Part shown: one piece after another, positions 23,467 through 31,806 of the stretch
How positions within the stretch are numbered: the stretch's first letter is position 1
How the letters are laid out: each line of letters opens with the position of its first letter
Assembly (NCBI GenBank): GCA_002419385.1
Contig: DIFZ01000047.1
Location: forward strand, 1-41,885
Source: Geobacter sp. UBA5735
GTDB lineage: Bacteria > Desulfobacterota > Desulfuromonadia > Geobacterales > Geobacteraceae
DNA: 41,885 nt
Reading direction: 5' to 3'
The notes under the pieces: generated by a model
Told to the model about the DNA's origin: nothing
Seen by the model: only the letters and a program-made list of their open reading frames with translations
The model's database searches: none
Program-made: the position numbers and the translations under genes

Positions 23467-25362
23467 ATGAACAGGCTTACCATCGACAACATCGAGATCG
23501 AAGTCCCTGCCGGCACGCTGGCGATCGAAGCGGCCAGGCAGGCGGGGATCTTCATCCCCCACTTCTGCTATCACCCGGCATTGGGCAATGCGGGGGCCTG
23601 CCGGATGTGTGCGGTCAAGGTCGTTGAAGGTCCTGTCAAAGGGTTGCAGATGTCGTGCATGCTCCCGGTGCAGGAGGGTATGGTCATTTCGACCACTGAC
23701 CCGGACGCCGTATCCATGCGCCGGCACGTCATCGAATGGCTGATGATCAACCATCCCCACGACTGTCCGGTGTGCGACGAAGGGGGGGAGTGCCTCCTTC
23801 AGGATTACACCATAGCGGGCGGACATGGAATCCGCCGTTACCGGGGAAAGAAACGCACCCACACCAACCAGTACCTGGGCGAAACGATCCGGCACGAGAT
23901 GAACCGCTGCATCCAGTGTTACCGCTGCGCCCGCTTCTACCAGGATTTTGCCGGCGGGACGGACCTGGGGGTCCTGGGCCGGTCTGCCATGGTCTATTTC
24001 GGCCGGTTCGAAGAGGGCAGCCTCTGCTCGCCCTTCTCGGGCAACCTGGTGGACATCTGCCCGACCGGGGTCTATACCGACCGTACGGCCCGCTTCCGCG
24101 CCCGCTACTGGGACTACGACATGGCGCCATCGGTCTGCCCCCACTGTTCGCTCGGCTGTGCCACCATACCTGCGGCCCGCTACCGGGAACTGCTCAAGAC
24201 CATGGCGCGGCGCAATGATGCGGTCAACGGCTGGTTCATCTGCGACAGGGGGCGCTTCGACACCGGCGGCGTCAACAGCCCCGACCGGCCGCGTGCCCCC
24301 CTGGTCGACGGGCGGGAGGCATCCTGGGACGAGGCGCTGGATACGCTTGCGGCGAGGATAAAGGAGTTCAGCCGGGTTCACGGGGCGGGTTCCCTCGCCC
24401 TGGTCGGCTCGCCCCGCATGTCTCTGGAAGGGAACCTGATGCTGGCCCGCCTGGCTGAACAGCTGGGTGTTGGCGCTCTCTGCTATTTCATCGGTGACGG
24501 GGAGTCGTCGGCAGCCTGCCGCGCGGTGTCGCTCCTGAACCGGGACAACGCTCTGTCAATGGCCGACCTTGCGGGATCCGACTGCATAGCCATTGCCGGG
24601 TGCGACCTCCTGGAGGAGGGGCCGATGCTGCTCCTTGCCGTCAGGCAGGCGTGGCGACGCGGCGCAAAGGTCTATCTTGCCGGCAGGCAAACGCCGCCAG
24701 GGCAGCTGGAGGCGGTTTCGGTTCCCGCGGAAACGGTTGCTTCCCTGGCAGACATCCCGTTTGATGACTTCACGAAACCGGCGATAATCAGCGGTCCGCA
24801 CCAGTGCAACGGGGAAGGGCCGGCACAATCGGGCCGGCCGGGCATCGGCCTGGTGTTCCCGCTTTCCGGTCCCAACGCATTCGGCGCGGCCTTCCTCTCC
24901 AGGGAGCATTCCGGTCAGTCCCTGGCCGCTGCCGTGGCGTCGGGGCGCATCTGTGGTATCATTGCCTTCGAGGCCGATATCCCGGCTGGACTGGCATCGG
25001 GCATGTCATTGCTGGCAGTGGCCGACCGGATCCGCACGGACGCGGTGAAGAAAGCGGGAATAGTGCTGCCGGTGACCTCCTGGGTGGAAATGGACGGCAC
25101 CTTTGTCAACAACGAGGGCCGTGCGCAAAGGTTCCGGAAGGTGATGCATCCGGGGGTGCCGGTCAAGGGGCCGGACCCGGCTCTCCATCCGCCCCGGGTG
25201 CACCGCCGGGCGCCTCCGGGCGGGGATATCCTTCCTTCCTGGAGGGTCATTGCCGACCTCATGGTACTGCTGGGAGGTGCCGGCATCAACGGGCCGCTGT
25301 CCGGCAGGTGGAGCGAGCTGCGGAACCTGGATCCGGAAGGGGGAGGGGCGAGTATCCTGTGA
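23467..25362 (+). CDS. nuoG: NADH-quinone oxidoreductase subunit G
   Basis: A 631-residue iron-sulfur subunit. The N-terminal [2Fe-2S] domain has ligands C34, C45, C48 and C64 (FCYHPALGNAGACRMC, MSCM). The His/Cys cluster is HPHDCPVCDEGGEC, followed by CIQCYRCARFY and CPTGV. A molybdopterin-oxidoreductase-like domain with the extra N7-type cysteines (CPHCSLGC and ICDRG) follows. It is shorter than E. coli NuoG (about 908) because the C-terminal part is reduced, as in several delta-type bacteria. It passes electrons from NuoF towards NuoB. Start ATG 23467 is 7 bases after the nuoF stop. The last bases overlap nuoH (GTGA). Confidence 0.95.
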   Translation: MNRLTIDNIEIEVPAGTLAIEAARQAGIFIPHFCYHPALGNAGACRMCAVKVVEGPVKGLQMSCMLPVQEGMVISTTDPDAVSMRRHVIEWLMINHPHDCPVCDEGGECLLQDYTIAGGHGIRRYRGKKRTHTNQYLGETIRHEMNRCIQCYRCARFYQDFAGGTDLGVLGRSAMVYFGRFEEGSLCSPFSGNLVDICPTGVYTDRTARFRARYWDYDMAPSVCPHCSLGCATIPAARYRELLKTMARRNDAVNGWFICDRGRFDTGGVNSPDRPRAPLVDGREASWDEALDTLAARIKEFSRVHGAGSLALVGSPRMSLEGNLMLARLAEQLGVGALCYFIGDGESSAACRAVSLLNRDNALSMADLAGSDCIAIAGCDLLEEGPMLLLAVRQAWRRGAKVYLAGRQTPPGQLEAVSVPAETVASLADIPFDDFTKPAIISGPHQCNGEGPAQSGRPGIGLVFPLSGPNAFGAAFLSREHSGQSLAAAVASGRICGIIAFEADIPAGLASGMSLLAVADRIRTDAVKKAGIVLPVTSWVEMDGTFVNNEGRAQRFRKVMHPGVPVKGPDPALHPPRVHRRAPPGGDILPSWRVIADLMVLLGGAGINGPLSGRWSELRNLDPEGGGASIL

Positions 25363-26345
25363 CAGATGCCACGCTCGACATGACGATTCTCCTGGTGAAA
25401 CTGGTTGCGATCTATTGCGTCGTGCTGACCGGGGCTGCCTACCTGGTCTTCGCCGAACGGAAGGTCCTCGCCTGGATACAGGACCGCAAGGGACCGAACC
25501 GGGTGGGCCCCCTGGGCCTGCTCCAGCCACTGGCAGACGTGATAAAGATGCTGACCAAGGAGGACACCCGACCTGCAGGGGCTGACAAATGGCTGTTCTG
25601 TTTCGCGCCTGCAATGGCAGCCATACCGGCGATCCTTACCTTTGCCGTGATCCCTTTCGGAGCGCCGGTCACCCTGCTGGGGCGTCCGATCCCCCTCCAG
25701 GTGGCGGATCTGGACGTGGGGCTGCTCTACTTCATGGCTCTTTCTTCCATAGCCGTTTACGGGGTGGCGCTGGGAGGCTGGGCATCCAATTCCAAGTATG
25801 CGCTGCTGGGGAGCATCCGCGGCCTTGCCCAGCTCATTTCCTACGAACTTTCCATGGGCCTTTCCCTGGTGCCGGTGGTGATGCTGGCCCGTTCGTTCAG
25901 GCTGGGCGACATCGTGGCTGCCCAGTCATCCTTTCCCTTCGTGGTCTGCCAGCCCCTGGCCTTCATCATTTTCCTGATCAGCATCGCGGCCGAGTGCAAG
26001 CGTGTGCCCTTCGATCTTCCCGAGGCGGAAAGCGAACTGGTTGCCGGTTTCCACACCGAGTATTCGGGGATGCGGTTCGGGCTTTTTTTCGTCGGGGAAT
26101 ACATCAACATCATCGTTCTGGGAGGTCTTGCCGCCACGTTTTTCCTGGGCGGCTGGCAGGGTCCGTGGCTGCCGCCGCCCCTGTGGTTCGCCGTGAAGGT
26201 GGGGGCCTTTGCGTTCCTGTTCATCTGGGTGCGCGGTACGCTGCCACGGCTCCGCAATGACCAGTTGATGAACCTGGGGTGGAAATTTTTGACTCCGCTC
26301 GCACTGTTGAATATTCTGGCTACGGGGTGGTGGTTAGTGGTATAG
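25359..26345 (+). CDS. nuoH: NADH-quinone oxidoreductase subunit H
   Basis: A 328-residue membrane subunit at the junction of the two arms, lining the quinone chamber. It has about eight membrane spans. Conserved cytoplasmic loops are AERKVLAWIQDRKGPNRVGPLGLLQPLADVIKMLTKED and AAECKRVPFDLPEAESELVAGFHTEYSGMRF, with RGTLPRLRNDQLMNLGWKFLTPLAL near the end. GTG 25359 is chosen because it overlaps the nuoG stop as GTGA and follows GGGGGAGGGG; ATG 25380 is an alternative seven codons later. Confidence 0.95.
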   Translation: MTDATLDMTILLVKLVAIYCVVLTGAAYLVFAERKVLAWIQDRKGPNRVGPLGLLQPLADVIKMLTKEDTRPAGADKWLFCFAPAMAAIPAILTFAVIPFGAPVTLLGRPIPLQVADLDVGLLYFMALSSIAVYGVALGGWASNSKYALLGSIRGLAQLISYELSMGLSLVPVVMLARSFRLGDIVAAQSSFPFVVCQPLAFIIFLISIAAECKRVPFDLPEAESELVAGFHTEYSGMRFGLFFVGEYINIIVLGGLAATFFLGGWQGPWLPPPLWFAVKVGAFAFLFIWVRGTLPRLRNDQLMNLGWKFLTPLALLNILATGWWLVV

Positions 26346-26409
26346 TAACCCGACTCCGAAAATTCCGGCATCGTCTGGCAGGGCACTTTACCAACAAGGA
26401 GGAAGTGTT

Positions 26410-26832
26410 ATGACTGAGAATGTGAACGCAGCAGACAGGCATGGCCACACACCGCTGATCGAGGCATCGAAGGCGGGCGATCTCGAACTTGTCAGGGATC
26501 TCATCCACCGCGGGGCGGAGGTGGATGCAAGGAGCAACAAGGGCAAATCTGCCCTGCATTACGCCGCAGCCAATGGCCGCTCGGAGGTAATCAAAACGCT
26601 TCTCGAGAGCGGGGCGACCGTTGATGCCCGTGACCGGGACGGCCATACTCCGCTGATGCTGGCAGCCAATTACGGCTGTAACGATTGTATCGGCCACCTG
26701 GTCGATTACGGTGCCGACGTGAGCGCCAAGACCCTATGCGGGAATACCGCCCTGGTCTATGCCGAGACCAACAACCATCCGGAAACGCTCGATCTTCTGA
26801 GGAAGCTGCAGCGGGCCAAGGCAGCTGCCTAG
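26410..26832 (+). CDS. Ankyrin-repeat protein inside the nuo operon
   Basis: A 140-residue protein made almost entirely of four ankyrin repeats: HGHTPLIEASKAGDLELVRDLIHRGAEVDAR, KGKSALHYAAANGRSEVIKTLLESGATVDAR, DGHTPLMLAANYGCNDCIGHLVDYGADVSAK and CGNTALVYAETNNHPETLDLLRKL. There is no signal peptide or catalytic domain. Ankyrin repeats mediate protein-protein binding. It lies between nuoH and nuoI, with gaps of 64 and 60 bases, and has its own strong AAGGAGG site, so it is translated independently but cotranscribed. A role in assembly, stability or regulation of complex I is an inference from position only. Confidence 0.93.
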   Translation: MTENVNAADRHGHTPLIEASKAGDLELVRDLIHRGAEVDARSNKGKSALHYAAANGRSEVIKTLLESGATVDARDRDGHTPLMLAANYGCNDCIGHLVDYGADVSAKTLCGNTALVYAETNNHPETLDLLRKLQRAKAAA

Positions 26833-26892
26833 CGGCCCGATCGAGATCCGGACCGGTGCCCGTGACCCACTGCCGGGCCCACCAGTGAATCC

Positions 26893-27423
26893 ATGCGCTG
26901 CATATCCGATCTGAAGGCGATTGCCACCGGCTTCCGGACGACCTGGAGACATATTTTCCGGAGGCCGGTGACCATCCAGTATCCGGAGGAGAAGAGGACC
27001 CCCTTTCCCCGCTACCGGGCGCGGATCGTCCTGACCCGCGACCCGGACGGCGGGGAGCGGTGCGTGGCCTGTTACCTCTGTTCCGCTGCCTGCCCGGTGG
27101 ACTGCATTTCCATGCAGTCCGCCGGGCGTTCCGACGGACGACGGTATGCGGCATGGTTCCGCATCAACTTTTCCCGTTGCATATTCTGCGGCCTGTGCGC
27201 CGAGGCATGCCCCACCCTGGCGATCCAGATGACACCCGATTACGAACTGTGCAGACGCGATGTCATGGACCTGGTCTATGAGAAGGAAGACCTGCTGATC
27301 GATGGTTGCGGCAAGGACCCGGAGTACGACTTCTACCGCCACTGCGGCATCGGCGTGGTGAGTCCCCGCGGGGAAAACCCTGACGAGAAGCCGCCGGTCG
27401 ATGTGAAGACGCTGTTGCCGTAG
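26893..27423 (+). CDS. nuoI: NADH-quinone oxidoreductase subunit I
   Basis: A 176-residue ferredoxin-like subunit holding two [4Fe-4S] clusters (N6a, N6b): CVACYLCSAACPVDC and CIFCGLCAEACPTLAI, both complete. The N-terminal amphipathic region (IATGFRTTWRHIFRRPVTIQYPEEK) is typical of the membrane-contact helix. It bridges NuoG clusters to N2 in NuoB. ATG 26893 has only a weak upstream site. It is followed by an unusual 206-base repeat-rich gap before nuoJ. Confidence 0.96.
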   Translation: MRCISDLKAIATGFRTTWRHIFRRPVTIQYPEEKRTPFPRYRARIVLTRDPDGGERCVACYLCSAACPVDCISMQSAGRSDGRRYAAWFRINFSRCIFCGLCAEACPTLAIQMTPDYELCRRDVMDLVYEKEDLLIDGCGKDPEYDFYRHCGIGVVSPRGENPDEKPPVDVKTLLP

Positions 27424-27431
27424 AAGAGGCG

Positions 27432-27612
27432 GGCAAAAGGCAAAGGGCAAAGGGCACAAGGCAAAAGGCAAAGGGCAAAGGGCACAAGGCGAAAAGCAAA
27501 AAACAAAGGGCAAAGGGCTGTAGGCGACAGGTCCAAATTCCAAAGCCAAATCGTAGAGTTCTCGATCAATAGTGGTTCCTGTTGCCCGGTTTTCCCCCGT
27601 GCCTTGTGCCCT
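27432..27612. repeat. 28-bp tandem repeats and long-range stem in the nuoI-nuoJ gap
   Basis: A purine-rich 28-base unit (GGCAAAAGGCAAAGGGCAAA then GGGCACAA) is repeated exactly at 27432-27459 and 27460-27487, with a degenerate third unit to about 27517. The phrase AGGGCACAAGGC within the units (27451-27462, 27479-27490) is a perfect complement of GCCTTGTGCCCT at 27601-27612, just upstream of the nuoJ start. The transcript could therefore form a stem enclosing the gap. Confidence 0.8.
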
Positions 27613-27629
27613 GTGCCTGCCTTTACTTT

Positions 27630-28115
27630 ATGGAACAGACCGTTTTCTACATCCTTGCAGCGCTGGTGGTTGGTGCGACCCTGTTTGCCGTCACCGAACG
27701 GCATGCGGTCCATGCCATCGTCTACCTTGCCACTTCGTTCTTCGGGCTGGCGGTGATCTTTTACCTGCTGGCTGCGCCCCTTGCGGCGGTGTTCGAGGTG
27801 ATCATCTACGCCGGTGCCATCATGGTGCTGTTCCTGTTCGTCATCATGATGCTCGACCTGGGCCATCCGGAAAAGATGCGGGCGCCGGGGCATCTGGACT
27901 GGTGGCCGGCACTCTTCCTCGGATTGGCAGTCTTCGCGTCATTTGCCATGCTGGCTTCTTCATCTCCTGACCGCAACCCCGGGGTATCGGGAGGGATGGG
28001 TATCCGCGACCTGGCCGTGACCATGTACCGCAACTACGGCATTGCGGTTGAAATCGTATCCTTCCAGCTGCTCTTCGCGCTGGTCGGCTCCCTCTATCTC
28101 GGGAGGCGGAAATGA
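27630..28115 (+). CDS. nuoJ: NADH-quinone oxidoreductase subunit J
   Basis: A 161-residue membrane subunit with five helices. The conserved third helix region FEVIIYAGAIMVLFLFVIMMLDL contains the glycine/tyrosine pi-bulge segment linked to quinone-coupled conformational change. ATG 27630 (MEQTVFYILAAL) is chosen by homology. There is no Shine-Dalgarno match, and the upstream bases lie next to the inverted GCCTTGTGCCCT arm. The earlier in-frame start would add 16 non-family residues encoded by the repeat. Confidence 0.93.
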   Translation: MEQTVFYILAALVVGATLFAVTERHAVHAIVYLATSFFGLAVIFYLLAAPLAAVFEVIIYAGAIMVLFLFVIMMLDLGHPEKMRAPGHLDWWPALFLGLAVFASFAMLASSSPDRNPGVSGGMGIRDLAVTMYRNYGIAVEIVSFQLLFALVGSLYLGRRK

Positions 28116-28420
28116 TCGTGCCCTTTACCCATGTGCTCATCCTCGCCGGGCTACTCTTTGCCCTGGGCCTCGCCTGTCTCCTCGCCTGGCGGTCCAACCT
28201 CATCATGATGCTCATCGGCATCGAAGTCATGCTCAATGCGGCCATCCTCGCCTTCGTGGGGGGGGCGGCCTTCTGGGGCAATGTTGACGGTCAGATCTTC
28301 TCGTTATTCATCATCGCCATGACGTCGGCGGAAGTCTCCCTGGCGCTTGCCCTGGTCGTCTACCTTCACCGCCGGAGCAGAAGCGTCGATTCCGACCGGT
28401 TCAATACCCTGGGGGAGTAG
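28112..28420 (+). CDS. nuoK: NADH-quinone oxidoreductase subunit K
   Basis: A 102-residue subunit with three transmembrane helices. The buried glutamates of the proton path are present in IGIEVMLNAAILAF and in MTSAEVSLALALVVYLHRR. It starts at ATG 28112 in an ATGA overlap with the nuoJ stop. Confidence 0.96.
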   Translation: MIVPFTHVLILAGLLFALGLACLLAWRSNLIMMLIGIEVMLNAAILAFVGGAAFWGNVDGQIFSLFIIAMTSAEVSLALALVVYLHRRSRSVDSDRFNTLGE

Positions 28421-28421
28421 C

Positions 28422-30287
28422 ATGGAAGCTGCCCTCACCCTCATTGTCGTGCTGCCGATACTGGCCGGGGCACTGATAGCCCTGGCGGGATCCGGGCTTC
28501 ACCGCCGATTCAGCGAGCTGGCGGCATGCGGTGCGGTCGGCGGGGCCTTTGCCGCCTCACTGGCCTCCTTCCTCGCCTATCGTCATCCGGTGGTCGTGCA
28601 ACCGGGGAACTGGTTCTCGGCCTTCGGCCTGTCGGCTCCCTTTTCCTTCGGCTACGATCCGCTGGCTGCGGTGATGTGCCTGATGGTCACCTTTGTCTCG
28701 GGCCTCATTCTGGTCTATTCCGTCAAGTATATGGCAGGCGAGGAGGATTATGCCCGTTTCTACGCGCTCATGACCCTTTTTGTCGGCGCTATGCTGCTCC
28801 TGGTTCTGGCGGGCAACCTTCCCCTCATGTACCTGGGCTGGGAGGGGGTAGGCTTCTGTTCATACGGCCTGATCGGTTTCTGGTACCGTGACGGGGCGAA
28901 TGCCGATGCCGCGCGGAAGGCCTTTCTGGTGACACGGATCGGTGATGTCGCCTTCAGCATCGCCATTTTCTGGCTGTTCACGCTCTGTGGCACCGTTTCC
29001 CTGGCGACCATCAACGGCATGGCAGCAACGCTGCCGGCACCGGTGGTCACCGCCGTCGGCCTGCTGCTGCTGGGGGGCGCCATGGGGAAATCGGCCCAGA
29101 TGCCCCTCATGGTCTGGCTTCCCGACGCCATGGCAGGTCCCACGCCGGTCTCCGCGCTGATCCATGCCGCCACCATGGTAACGGCGGGTGTCTATCTGCT
29201 GATCCGCTTCTTTCCCCTGATCGGGTCCTCTGCAACGGTTTGCGCCGCCATAGCGGTCACCGGCGCCCTCACCGCCTTCTATGCCGCTACCTGCGCCATC
29301 GCGCAACGGGATATCAAGAGGATCCTGGCGTACTCCACCATGAGCCAGATCGGCTACATGATGCTGGGAGTCGGCAGCGGCGCCCTCACCGCAGCCACGT
29401 TTCACCTGGTTGAGCACGCCTTCTACAAGTCGCTGCTCTTTCTCGGCGCAGGATGCGTGATTACCGCCCTGCACCATGAGCAGGACATATACCGCATGGG
29501 AGGGCTGCGCAGAGCCATGCCCGGCACCTATTGGCCGTTCCTGGCAGGAGCGGCCTGTCTTGCCGGACTTCCCCTCACCGGCGGGTTCTTCAGCAAGGAT
29601 GGGATCCTGGAGGCGGTCTTCGCCAGAGGCGGCCCGCTGTACCTTTCGCTCTATGTCATGGGCACTCTCACTGCATTTCTGACAGTCGTCTACACATTCC
29701 GCATGGTCTACGTGGTTTTTCACGGAGAAGACCGGAATATTCCCGACACCGTCCATTTCCTCGAGATGATCCTCGTGCCGCTTGCGCTGCTCGGGTTCTT
29801 CGGCGAAGTCATGAACCTGCCGGAATACCTGGGAATGGGCAGCTGGCTCGAGGGCTTCCTGCACAGCCCGGGATCTGTCCATGGGCAGGTTCTGTCATAC
29901 CGCGCGGAAGTCAGCCTGCAGGTTTTTGCGGCAGCGGTCGCCGTCGGTGGTCTGCTGCTGGCACGCGCACGTTTCGGCAACGGCAGGTGGCGTGGACAGG
30001 AGCGGGAATCCCGCGACGGCTTCCGGGAGTTCCTGGCCAATGGCTGGTACTTCGACGGACTCTACCGGGTTCTGTTCGTGGAACCGTTCCTGAAAAGTGC
30101 CCGCATACTTCGTGACCCGGTTGAGGAACGGGTTGTCGTTCCGCTCCCCGACCGTATCGGCGCCATGGTGGCCGACAGCGGGAGATGCCTGGCAAAATGG
30201 AGCTGCGGCAGGGTTTCCGCCTACCTGGTGAGCTTTGCCGCCGGTGCGGCGCTGCTGCTGGGCTACCTGGCATGGCTGGTTTTCTGA
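28422..30287 (+). CDS. nuoL: NADH-quinone oxidoreductase subunit L
   Basis: A 621-residue antiporter-like proton-pumping subunit, with about 14 core helices plus the C-terminal horizontal helix. Conserved motifs include LVYSVKYMAGEEDYARFYALMTLFVGAMLLLVLAGNLPLMYLGWEGVGFCSYGLIGFWY (functional glutamate in GWEGVG), SAQMPLMVWLPDAMAGPTPVSALIHAATMVTAGVYLL with the key lysine just upstream, and IAQRDIKRILAYSTMSQIGYMMLGVG. ATG 28422 lies one base after the nuoK stop, with GGGGGAG upstream. Confidence 0.96.
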   Translation: MEAALTLIVVLPILAGALIALAGSGLHRRFSELAACGAVGGAFAASLASFLAYRHPVVVQPGNWFSAFGLSAPFSFGYDPLAAVMCLMVTFVSGLILVYSVKYMAGEEDYARFYALMTLFVGAMLLLVLAGNLPLMYLGWEGVGFCSYGLIGFWYRDGANADAARKAFLVTRIGDVAFSIAIFWLFTLCGTVSLATINGMAATLPAPVVTAVGLLLLGGAMGKSAQMPLMVWLPDAMAGPTPVSALIHAATMVTAGVYLLIRFFPLIGSSATVCAAIAVTGALTAFYAATCAIAQRDIKRILAYSTMSQIGYMMLGVGSGALTAATFHLVEHAFYKSLLFLGAGCVITALHHEQDIYRMGGLRRAMPGTYWPFLAGAACLAGLPLTGGFFSKDGILEAVFARGGPLYLSLYVMGTLTAFLTVVYTFRMVYVVFHGEDRNIPDTVHFLEMILVPLALLGFFGEVMNLPEYLGMGSWLEGFLHSPGSVHGQVLSYRAEVSLQVFAAAVAVGGLLLARARFGNGRWRGQERESRDGFREFLANGWYFDGLYRVLFVEPFLKSARILRDPVEERVVVPLPDRIGAMVADSGRCLAKWSCGRVSAYLVSFAAGAALLLGYLAWLVF

Positions 30288-30306
30288 CTCGTTACGGGAA
30301 GGTCCT

Positions 30307-31806
30307 GTGCTCAACAACTATCCGATCCTGTCAATGCTCATCTTCCTTCCCCTGGCCGGGGGGCTGGCCCTGCTCGGGGTGACGGGCAGCGCCCGCTTCT
30401 GCCGTTTTGCTGCACTCGCTGTCTCAGCGCTGGAACTGGCCCTGGCGTGCGTCGCATGCCTGGCTGCGCCTGATGCTTCTTCGACAGGACCGCTTCCCGG
30501 GTTTTTCCTGGTGGAGGACCTGCCCTGGATCGAGCGTTTCGGCATCCGCTATTTCCTGGCCATGGACGGTATCAGCCTGCTGATGGTTCTGCTGGCTGCT
30601 TTCCTCGTTATGGTTGTCATAATGTTTTCCTGGCAGAAGCCCACCGTCAGGGTCGCCCGGTTCCATTCCCTGCTCCTCCTGGCGGTAGCCGGGATGGTGG
30701 GGGTGTTCCTTTCCCTGGACCTGTTTCTTTTCTACCTGTTCTGGGAACTGATGCTGGTGCCGCTGTTCTTCCTGATCGTTGTCTGGGGAGACGGCCGCCC
30801 TTTCCGGGCTGCCATGCGGTTCTTCGTCTTCACCATGGCAGGTTCGCTGCTGATGCTGGCGGCACTGATCGGCCTGCACCTGGCCCATGGAAAAGTTACC
30901 GGAGTATACACGTTCGCCTTGCCCGAACTGCTTCACACCCCGATGACACCGCAGCTGTCTTGCTGGCTGTTCGTTGCATTCATGGCCGCTTTCGCTGTCA
31001 AGGCTCCTGTTCTCCCCCTCCACGGCTGGCTTCCCGACGCCTATACCGCGGCGCCGACCGCGGCGACCGTGCTGCTGGCAGGCGTCATGGCAAAGACCGG
31101 GGTCTACGGGATGATGCGCTTCGCCTTCCCCCTCTTCCCCCAGGCTGCCGCCCAATGTGCCCCGGTTCTGATCGGTCTTGCGGTGGCCGGCATCCTCTAC
31201 GCGTCCTTTCTGGCCTGCGCCCAGTCGGACATCAAGCGGCTCTTGGCCTATTCGAGTTTCGGCCATACCGGTTTCATGGCTCTGGGGGTCGCAGCCTGGA
31301 ACCCCGTGGCCCTGTCCGGTTCGGTCATGCAGATGGTGAACCACGGTATCACCGCCAGCGCCCTGTTCCTGATGGCGGGAGTGCTGGAGGATAGGTCCGG
31401 CTCCCGGAACATGGCAGGTTTCGGCGGGCTCTGGGGCACGATGCCGCGTTATGGGGCTTTCTTGCTCCTGTTTTCACTTGCCGCCCTGGGGCTGCCCGGG
31501 CTGAACACGTTCGTCGGTGAATTCCTCATCCTGGCCGGGACGTTCGGCGTATCGCCCGGTGCTACGGCAGCCGCGCTTTGCGGCATGGTTCTAGTCCTGA
31601 TCTACCTGCTGAAGCTGGTGCAGGCGTTGCTGTTCGGTTGCGCGAAGCATGGGGGGGGCTATGCCGACCTCTCACGGCGGGAAGGCTTCATGTTCGCCAT
31701 TCTCGCCGTACTGGTCGTTGTGCTCGGCCTATACCCGTCCCCTGTCCTGGACATGGCCAGGCTTCCTGTCATGCTGCTGACCGGCGGAAAGGGGGGATTG
31801 CCGTGA
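30307..31806 (+). CDS. nuoM: NADH-quinone oxidoreductase subunit M
   Basis: A 499-residue antiporter-like subunit. Motifs: MDLF.FYLFWELMLVPLFFLIVVWG (functional glutamate in FWELMLVP), FAVKAPVLPLHGWLPDAYTAAPTAATVLLAGVMAKTGVYG and CAQSDIKRLLAYSSFGHTGFMALG. GTG 30307 (VLNNYPILSMLIFLPL) is the best start, as it follows GGGAAGG and is where the first helix begins; the earlier frame start lies inside nuoL. It ends in a TGATG overlap with nuoN. Confidence 0.95.
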   Translation: MLNNYPILSMLIFLPLAGGLALLGVTGSARFCRFAALAVSALELALACVACLAAPDASSTGPLPGFFLVEDLPWIERFGIRYFLAMDGISLLMVLLAAFLVMVVIMFSWQKPTVRVARFHSLLLLAVAGMVGVFLSLDLFLFYLFWELMLVPLFFLIVVWGDGRPFRAAMRFFVFTMAGSLLMLAALIGLHLAHGKVTGVYTFALPELLHTPMTPQLSCWLFVAFMAAFAVKAPVLPLHGWLPDAYTAAPTAATVLLAGVMAKTGVYGMMRFAFPLFPQAAAQCAPVLIGLAVAGILYASFLACAQSDIKRLLAYSSFGHTGFMALGVAAWNPVALSGSVMQMVNHGITASALFLMAGVLEDRSGSRNMAGFGGLWGTMPRYGAFLLLFSLAALGLPGLNTFVGEFLILAGTFGVSPGATAAALCGMVLVLIYLLKLVQALLFGCAKHGGGYADLSRREGFMFAILAVLVVVLGLYPSPVLDMARLPVMLLTGGKGGLP

